The notes under the pieces were generated by a model. It was not told the origin of the DNA and did not search any database. It worked only from the letters and a program-made list of their open reading frames with translations. From Fennellomyces sp. T-0311 (lineage: Eukaryota; Mucoromycota; Mucoromycetes; Mucorales; Lichtheimiaceae): 64,000 bases of DNA. A program made the translations under genes and the position numbers. The first letter of the stretch is position 1. The number at the start of each line of letters is the position of its first letter. The DNA lies in assembly GCA_025266875.1 (NCBI GenBank), contig JALLLT010000030.1:434001-498000 (forward strand), written 5' to 3'. Of the stretch, positions 56,710 through 64,000 are shown piece by piece.

Positions 56710-59700
56710 TAAGCATGCCTCATCGAATAATACTTTTAAGAGCAAAGCGATAAAGCTACATAAACGTATGAATATTGCACATTTTTTTTTGTTTCCTGTA
56801 AAATAGTTACGATTCCATAAAGATAAAAGCGCGCAACCTTTGTACGGATTCACCATTTTACTGGCAGTTGGATGCATCCGAGCATATATCGCCTAGTTAC
56901 ATATAACGTACGCATATATGTTGAAAAGGTTTATCACATGTATAAAATATATCAATTTTGTTCAAGCCTCATCACTTACCTGTCTCTGTTCGCTGTTCCT
57001 TCCATCAGTTTTCATCTGGTCATGTATAAGGATCTCTACTAAAAAAGAAAAATAAGCAATCCACTGGGTACCACTTTAGCGTCGGCACCCCCGACGGCGA
57101 TAGTTCTACAGTCGTATCGCAGACTCTCCCAGGGCATTTTCATATGCCAGTGGCGACGAAGCACAATGCCCTTCGCAGGCTCCTGACCCAAGACCTCGCT
57201 GGTCACCCTTACTGCCTCGCCGCGTCCACCTACGGGTTTTCAGCATCCGGGATTCTGTCCTCAACTCTAGTTTTCGCCTCAGGGATTTCAACCGTGGGTC
57301 AGGCGCCGTGTTCCGGATCCATCCCTTCGACGGCGCATTGGCTTTCCTCACGGCCTCACCGAAGTGTTAACCGCTCACTTTATTTATTGGCTCCCCTTAG
57401 CTTGTGGGTCTGCCGAATGAGGTTGGGACGTTGACGGGTCCGCAGGAAAGCAAGTAAAACGGAGGAGGCAAAAAAACCATGTAATCGCAGCGTCAATGCG
57501 CGCAACCCCATTTGACTCTCTCGTACGTCTCCGATGCTTGTTGAAATCCGTTTGCTGGAGCATCTAAAAGACAGATCAAAAAGACAAATTGAAAAACCAT
57601 GTGCACACTTACCATCTCGCTGAGAGTCCTGGCCTGGCACACCCAGAGAAACACGCCACCAGCCGCCATGGCAGTGTTTTCGTTGCCAGCCTAACGTCTC
57701 ACGAATGCCAAGCACCTGCGAAGACTCACATCGAATACCATTGGCAGTCTCGAAAGACACTGGCAACGTATTCTCTCAGTGGCCTGCAGCTCGGATGCTT
57801 GCTGAAACGGCTTCTTTGGGGCAATCTAAAAGAGAAAAAGTAAGAAGCAAGTTCGACAAAGCCAAGCGCCATGAACACCACAAACAACTTGCCCGACTGC
57901 GAAAGCTGTTCTTGTTGTTTTCCGTTTAGCTTCAGGTGGAATCGCACGATTCGCGCAGGCATGTCTCTATTGGAATGGAGCTGAAATGAGTAGTCCAAGC
58001 TTGCATCTCTCGTTCGAAACGATGCTCGCATTCTTGTACATTCCTTTCTTTTTACTCGCCTCATTTGAACACTTTCACTCAGTTTCACTCAGCCTTCATC
58101 TGCAGGCAACCCATTGAGTAAATGCTTTTGCAACATTGCCATAACAACTTACCTGGCGTTGACATGGAACCCCATATCAAAAAGCTGCTGTGGGGACAAA
58201 CCTTCCCATCTGGGAAATTGCTTTCACACGCCGACCCCCACTAAACGCCAATTGCTCTGTGTCCTCGGTACCTACATACAAACATCTCTATAGAGAGCAA
58301 TCGGTTGATAACATGGCTTTTTTTTTCAATAATCTTATAAACGCTCATTTCGTATCAGCTCCCTTCCTATTTTTTGCTTCAACGATTCCATATCCACATC
58401 ACTTGATCAACTGCTCAAGAGTGCGTTGGCCGTGTCCTTGACTCCTAAACTTTAATCATGAGTACCATCCGTAATAACACTCTCCGTAACATTCCCCGTA
58501 ACACCATCAAAGCCGATGTTTATTTGTTTCAAAAAGCTGCCCAACCGTCCATTTTTCTTTTGCATTGGTATCCCCCGAAAAACATTATCATCACGTACCA
58601 GTGGGAATAATGGATCGCGTTCTACGCTATCCGATCGTTCAGATGATTCCTTGCAGCAACACCAACATTCCAAGGCCACCGTTCCGTGACATTACGCCAA
58701 ACTGTTTGTAGCACAAGTCCAAGTGTGTCTTTTATCGACACATCCGGAACTGCACCGATCACCCGGACAGTAAAATCGCCCAACATGCCTATGTACCAAT
58801 CACTGCACCTGTTCACTCCCCATCGCCCATCACTTGACACCTTTACTGCCTCAACCACCCCGTCTCAACCACCCCGTCTCAACTACCCATTACATCACTG
58901 CATCTATTGCTCCCTTTTGTACACCAATTTATCCCCTATCCACTGCTAAGAACTACCTATAAAGCTAGCAGCCGAGGAAAGTTCTTTTCAAATTTACCGT
59001 CCTCACACCGGCTCTTTGGCCAATTCTTCCCAAAGTCGACCTATTTTTTGTTATATCTCGGTCCCAAATTATGCTAGCACCGCAAACTAAGCCGTCCCAT
59101 ATATCACTTCTATCTCTTGCCTGGGACTACCCGTTAAAAGAAACAAAAATAGCTCACCATGTTAATCAATTTTTTGTATCCCGGAAAAGATGATAATCAA
59201 AGTCCTCTAATAACCTTTGCGCTTATCGCTCGTTTAACTATCTATTATTATCATTACGTCCGTCGTAAAGTCCTCTGCAAAAAATTCCAATACATCAAGC
59301 ATATCCAGTTGCTGGTTAAACCAGTAATTGTTTTCAAAGATACCTACTTGATATCGCTGCCAGTTCCAAACGGAGAAAATAAAAAGTCAATATTTCTGGC
59401 TTCGAGCCTACTTTACACAATTCTTTAGAGGTCGTTATATAATACATTATCGGTATGGACATGAACCTTTGAATCGCTGGGATTGGCTCGGAAATATCTC
59501 TAATATTAAACTTTTCGAGCTTATTCTCGCCAATTATATAAGGAAGGTCGTCGAATTAGACTTTCTACCTATTTTCCAAACTCGTTACTACTAGTTTTAT
59601 TTATTAACCATCACTTTAGATACTAAATTATCTATAAAGTGTGGTTGCGGCGGATATATACGTACTTCCTACATAGCTTTTTATATAGGCACTGGATTGG

Positions 59701-61259
59701 CTAGCTTAAGGACCCATTGGAAGCGCCTTTTTGTGCTCTGCAAATAATTATAGTACATCAAGTAAATCTAAGCGCTAGATGAGACATTATCAGGGAGGTG
59801 CGGATTAAAAATGATTTTACTAAATTATCCAGCGATTAGATTTCCATGATGTACAGAAGCGAGTGATGGAGAAAGCAAAATCGCGTCCAGATGTTGTGGT
59901 AGCCAGTGGAATCCGAAGCTAGGTAAATCGTTTTCCTAAAAGTAACATAATATAGTATAACCGTATTTGCGGGCCATCGATTAATTGGATTACATTGGTG
60001 CAAGAGAGCGAATTGTAGATGACACAAAAGAGACATTCAATAGCTTTTATAGATAGCCGAACCACCAACTGGGTGAGAAGCTATCCTAGAAAGTATGAAA
60101 ACATCGGCGATAACTACATTTTTAGCGAATTCAGCGCTTAGCTATAGGATTAGCGAGTAACAAAGCAATAACATGGGTAGAAAATACGCAGAAAGCCAAA
60201 TCAGAGAACCTTTCAGGCATAACGGACGAGATTAAGGCCGATAAGTGAATTCTGATACTTTTCCCAAGCCAACTACAGCAATTTCGACGTATATTCAGAC
60301 TGATAAACGCTATCTATCAATATATTGGCCATCACAAAATTGATGTAAAGTGGAACCTGAGGCAAGTACGTTCACTTTTGCGTTCATCGTTCCGTGTCAG
60401 CAGTAGGACCTGCCGAGAGATCCTTCAGCACGGTTACTGAATCAACCAACGATTATATTCCCTTGATGTATCACTATTTTTGTAGAGAAAGTCAAGGTCA
60501 TGCATACAGTGATGATCGGCGCATGCCAAAGTGGCGGCTAAAAAAAATCACGTACAAAAGAAGCAATTTTTGACCTTTAAACGAGATTTATAACACACTT
60601 ATTATATCCAAACACCCGTGTAAACCTTTTTAGTAGGTGGTTCAAATCGTAAGCTTTACGGAAAGGGTGATTTTATGTTGCTAGCGTTGTTTGGGGCCGA
60701 GCTACAAGTAAAAGTAGATCAGATACTGCTAAAATTAAGCAGGCCAAAAAGCCAGCGATCAAAACATGTGATCCGGAACGTTAAAAACCCAAAATCGTAT
60801 ATGATCATAGCATACCATCGCCAATCGGCACATGATGCGTACTTTCTGTTGAAGGTTTGCATATAAACTTGATCAACTTTGAAAGTGGGTCATTTCCTTA
60901 TCGTAAAATCCCAAGCGTACTGATGATTTGCAGAAAAAAAAAAAAGGGTCCCCCGGAAAAAGGGAAGTACCATTATTTAAAGCACAGCTATTGGTCCGGT
61001 ATATATAAACCAGATCTACTGCGCGTTGAGCAATCAAATCTCTTCCGGTCAAGTCAACTATTCCACTCTGGAGCTTAAGGTTAGTTTTTTGTTGCCATAC
61101 TTTTGTCGCCATGACTTTGCCACGGCAATGAGTCATGTTCATGATCTACATTGTTGCTTCCCTGAATTGCATTGGGTCGCTCTCAATGAACTTCATTGTG
61201 CTCCTTTCAACGCGCTTTTGTTCTGGTATTCATTTGACTTTGATTTTTAGGTATTTCCT

Positions 61260-61580
61260 ATGGAAGCATGTTTATTAGGGCCAGGTCATAGAGGCTGTCC
61301 AAAGCGGTTGCACCGCAGGGCAACGTTGATAAGAACGACGCACTCTTTGAGTTGCCCTTGCCGCGTGGGTCGGAGGGATGACCAGCGAACGGAGGCGGAC
61401 GACGAGCGAACGGAGGCGGACGACGAGCGGACGGAGGCGGACGACCAGCACATCCTTCCGGCCTACTCCTTTGGACAGCCTCGCTGTGGGACAGTGGGCA
61501 AGCGCAATAGTGGAGTTTTGTGGGCGCACAAAACAAAGCTATCTGCGTGGGTGAACGGTAAGTGGGCTGTCTGTTACTAA
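61260..61580 (+). CDS. Array ORF with 7-residue repeats, copy C (106 aa)
   Basis: Same translated sequence as the copy A ORF, with three ERTEADD units at about 61380-61447, TATA at 61000-61009 and the same leader intron. Unknown function. Confidence 0.45.
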   Translation: MEACLLGPGHRGCPKRLHRRATLIRTTHSLSCPCRVGRRDDQRTEADDERTEADDERTEADDQHILPAYSFGQPRCGTVGKRNSGVLWAHKTKLSAWVNGKWAVCY

Positions 61581-63076
61581 CCGAAGACCGAAGTCGGAAG
61601 TACTTGCCTCCTCGTGGCGGTCTTTGTCCACTAGATATGAATCTAGGCCAAAAGTACTACGCACTTGTAAATTGTTCAATAAACAGGCTTTTTGTCACAT
61701 TGTAAACAATATCTGTCCATCACTTAAAATACCCACGCATATTCCGGTTTTATGTTGATCCTTATAAAAATTATCGCGCGGTGTGAGAAAGGGTCTTGAA
61801 TGCTTGTTTCGTTGTGCACGTTGAAAGTCTACATAAAAAATCTTGAATGTTTGTTTCTTTGCGCACGTTGAAAGTCTACGTAAAAAAAAAAACGGCATGC
61901 GATCGTCGGAACACTTTGACCGTCTCCTGTTCGTAAATAAAAAAAAAGTTTGAGACTGATGTTTGCATGGGTGGCACCGGCATAGCTTAAAGTTGTTTAG
62001 CGCGACATTGATAACACCAACAATGTCCATATGATACATTCAAAGCTGCCTTTTTTGTTTTGCCTATGTTTGTTACACCGTCGACCCTCATGGAAGGCTA
62101 TCAGGGTCTCAAACCTAAGACTGACTAGAAGAGCACGCTACAACCCTTTCAAGACAAAAGCACCTTCAGTGATTCTCAGCAAGAACTATGCGGTTGCCAA
62201 ACGTATCGTACCGAACTCGTACCGGACATGCCCAAAGCATAGCTAAAATACACTCATCATGATAAACTGTTCAATATGACGCATAAATATCGGGTGTCTA
62301 CTATTTGGTCCGGGCCATGTGATGCAACCGCATTACGCTGTATGCTGTAATTTGTATTCAACAAGTGCGGCGATCGGTACGACCAGGTTTCAAAACAAAA
62401 TAAGCTTACTCGCCTTTTCTGCCGTGATCGAAAACGATGGTGCTGAGGTAGCGTTGTTCTTCACAAATCGGGTCAGATAGGATCCTGTCCGCATGTATAC
62501 TAAGCGTTTGCAGTTGAAGTGCGTAGAAAGTCAAAGTAAAAAAAAGAAAGGCATGTGATTGTCGGAGCACTTTGACTAGCCTCTCCGACTGTCCTGCATG
62601 CATACTAGCATGTTGTGAAATTGTGTCTTGCTGTATCAACGCGCGCCCAGGATGGCACAGTATAGCTTGAAGCTGTTGGACGACATAGATAGCATTCACA
62701 ACATCCATATTAACCGTCGAAAGCCATGTTTGTTACACGATCAGCCTTCACGGCAATCGTTTGATGTGGTACATAGGTGTTGACTAGAATTGGATGGTTG
62801 TCATGCAACCGCATTACGTTATATGCCGTAATTTGTGCTCAGCAACACGCTGGTCTGTGCGGTGCTTAACAATACCGGGATATCAATGTGAAACATTCCA
62901 GGCACCACATACGACAATGAAGCCCAATGCACATTTATCTGATAAGGCCCTTTGGAGGATTTTATAAAAAAAAAAAAAGAATTGTGAATGAATACATAAT
63001 GTATATATTATCCATATGGATGGCGCAAAGTGCATGTAGAAAGTTTCTGGTGTAGATTTTGTTTTCCTAGCTACTA

Positions 63077-63248
63077 CAGTGGCCGCTTTATATAACGATA
63101 CGATGGTACAGCCCAAACTTTATCGTTATATCAAAATATCGTTATATAAAATGGGATTTGGCAGTGATTACCGTATTGGTGCATCGAGAATTGTATCGTT
63201 ATAGCGAATTATCGTTATATAAAATATCATTATATAAAGCGACCACTG
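63077..63248. mobile_element. 172-bp MITE, copy C
   Basis: Matches the copy A element in sequence and position, with TA on both sides. Confidence 0.85.
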
Positions 63249-64000
63249 TAGGCATGCCTCATCGAATAATACTTTTAAGGGCAAAGCGATAAAGCTACAT
63301 AAACGTATGAATATTGCACATTTTTTTTTGCTTCCTGTAAAATAGTTACGATTTCATAAAGATAAAAGCGCGCAACCTTTGTACGGATTCACCATTTTAC
63401 TGGCTGTTAGATGCATCCGAGCATATATCGCCTAGTTACAAATAACGTACGCATATATGTTGAAAAGGTTTATCATATGTATAAAATATATCAATCTCGT
63501 TCAAGCCTCATCACTTACCTGTCTCTGTTCGCTGTTGCTTCCATCAGTCTTCATCTGGTCATGTATAAGGATCTCTACTAAAAAGAAAAATAAGCAATCC
63601 ACTGGGTACCACTTTAGCGTCGGCACCCCCGACGGCGATAGTTCTACAGTCGTATCGCAGACTCTCCCAGGGCATTTTCATATGCCAGTGGCGACGAAGC
63701 ACAATGCCCTTCGCAGGCTCCTGACCCAAGACCTCGCTGGTCACCCTTACTGCCTCACCGCGTCCACCTACGGGTTTTCAGCATCCGGGATTCTGTCCTC
63801 AACTCTAGTTTTCGCCTCAGGGATTTCAATCGTGGGTCAGGCGCCGTGTTCCGGATCCATCCCTTCGACGGCGCATGGGCTTTCCTCACGGCCTCACCGA
63901 AGTGTTAACCGCTCACTTTATTTATTGGCTCCCCTTAGCTTGTGGGTCTGCCGAATGAGGTTGGGACGTTGACGGGTCCGCAGGAAAGCAAGTAAAACGG

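Larger units (their letters stand above)
53291..59865. repeat. Tandem array, copy B (about 6.57 kb)
   Basis: Second full unit. It differs from A by scattered substitutions, an additional 21-bp repeat in the small ORF (54811-54900), and lack of the degraded MITE near 59428. The stretches 52300-53800 and 59000-60400, which cover the unit junctions, differ mainly by single-base gains and losses. Confidence 0.93.
59866..64000. repeat. Tandem array, copy C, cut by window end
   Basis: Third unit, first 4.1 kb only. From the start to about 60,940 it follows copy B (e.g. AAAAGTAGATCAG, GTTAAAAACCC); from about 60,990 onward it follows copy A (e.g. GGTCCGGTATATA, TTATCGCGCGGTG). In the second part the few differences from A are mostly in homopolymers. 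Confidence 0.9.

Noticed and set aside
46616..64000. Ribosomal DNA as the identity of the tandem array
   Set aside because: No conserved 18S, 5.8S, 28S or 5S sequence words are present in the unit.

Overview
The window is nuclear DNA from a fungus, most likely a Mucoromycota species (Mucorales-like). The evidence is short GT-AG introns (about 40-110 nt) in almost every gene, a fused lycopene cyclase/phytoene synthase (carRP type), a calcium-binding external NADH dehydrogenase, a fungal GH35 beta-galactosidase, a Stc1-domain protein and a CryptonF-type tyrosine recombinase. No CRISPR, operon or bacterial signal is visible.

Layout. 1-32.8 kb is ordinary gene-bearing DNA: external NADH dehydrogenase (1-1977, -, cut by the window edge), a DHR-2-only DOCK-like exchange factor (2172-3646, -), a C2H2-type gene broken by two in-frame TAG codons (4331-6117, +), a decayed NADH-dehydrogenase fragment (6515-6650), an eight-exon coiled-coil protein (6999-9173, +), a Stc1-domain protein (9331-10064, -), a LIM-domain-binding (Ldb/SEUSS) co-regulator (12064-14032, +), a CDK7-like kinase (14277-15564, -), a secreted beta-galactosidase (16887-20455, +), EF-1alpha (20954-22583, +), an intact Crypton (24069-26290, +), a decayed EF-1alpha tail (28415-28660), a GPI-anchored cell-wall-type protein (28758-29532, -) and a divergent carRP homologue (30701-32782, -).

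32.8-46.6 kb is gene-poor and transposon-rich. It holds a 965-bp TA-flanked inverted-repeat element (37727-38691), decayed coding fragments, and a 2.66-kb element with AT-rich inverted ends (42841-45497) that carries one gene for an acidic AT-hook protein. I recognise no transposase in that element.

46.6-64.0 kb is a tandem array of a unit of about 6.6-6.7 kb, present 2.6 times and running off the right edge. Each unit has a TATA box, a 5'-leader intron, a small ORF containing a 21-bp in-frame minisatellite, an internal duplication and a 172-bp MITE. The third copy is a mosaic of the first two. One further MITE site is filled in the first copy and empty in the second, which gives a direct view of mobility inside the array.

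The housekeeping genes (EF-1alpha, CDK7, NADH dehydrogenase) are not functionally linked. The main theme is an ordinary gene block next to a repeat-rich block, with small decayed copies of resident genes scattered nearby.
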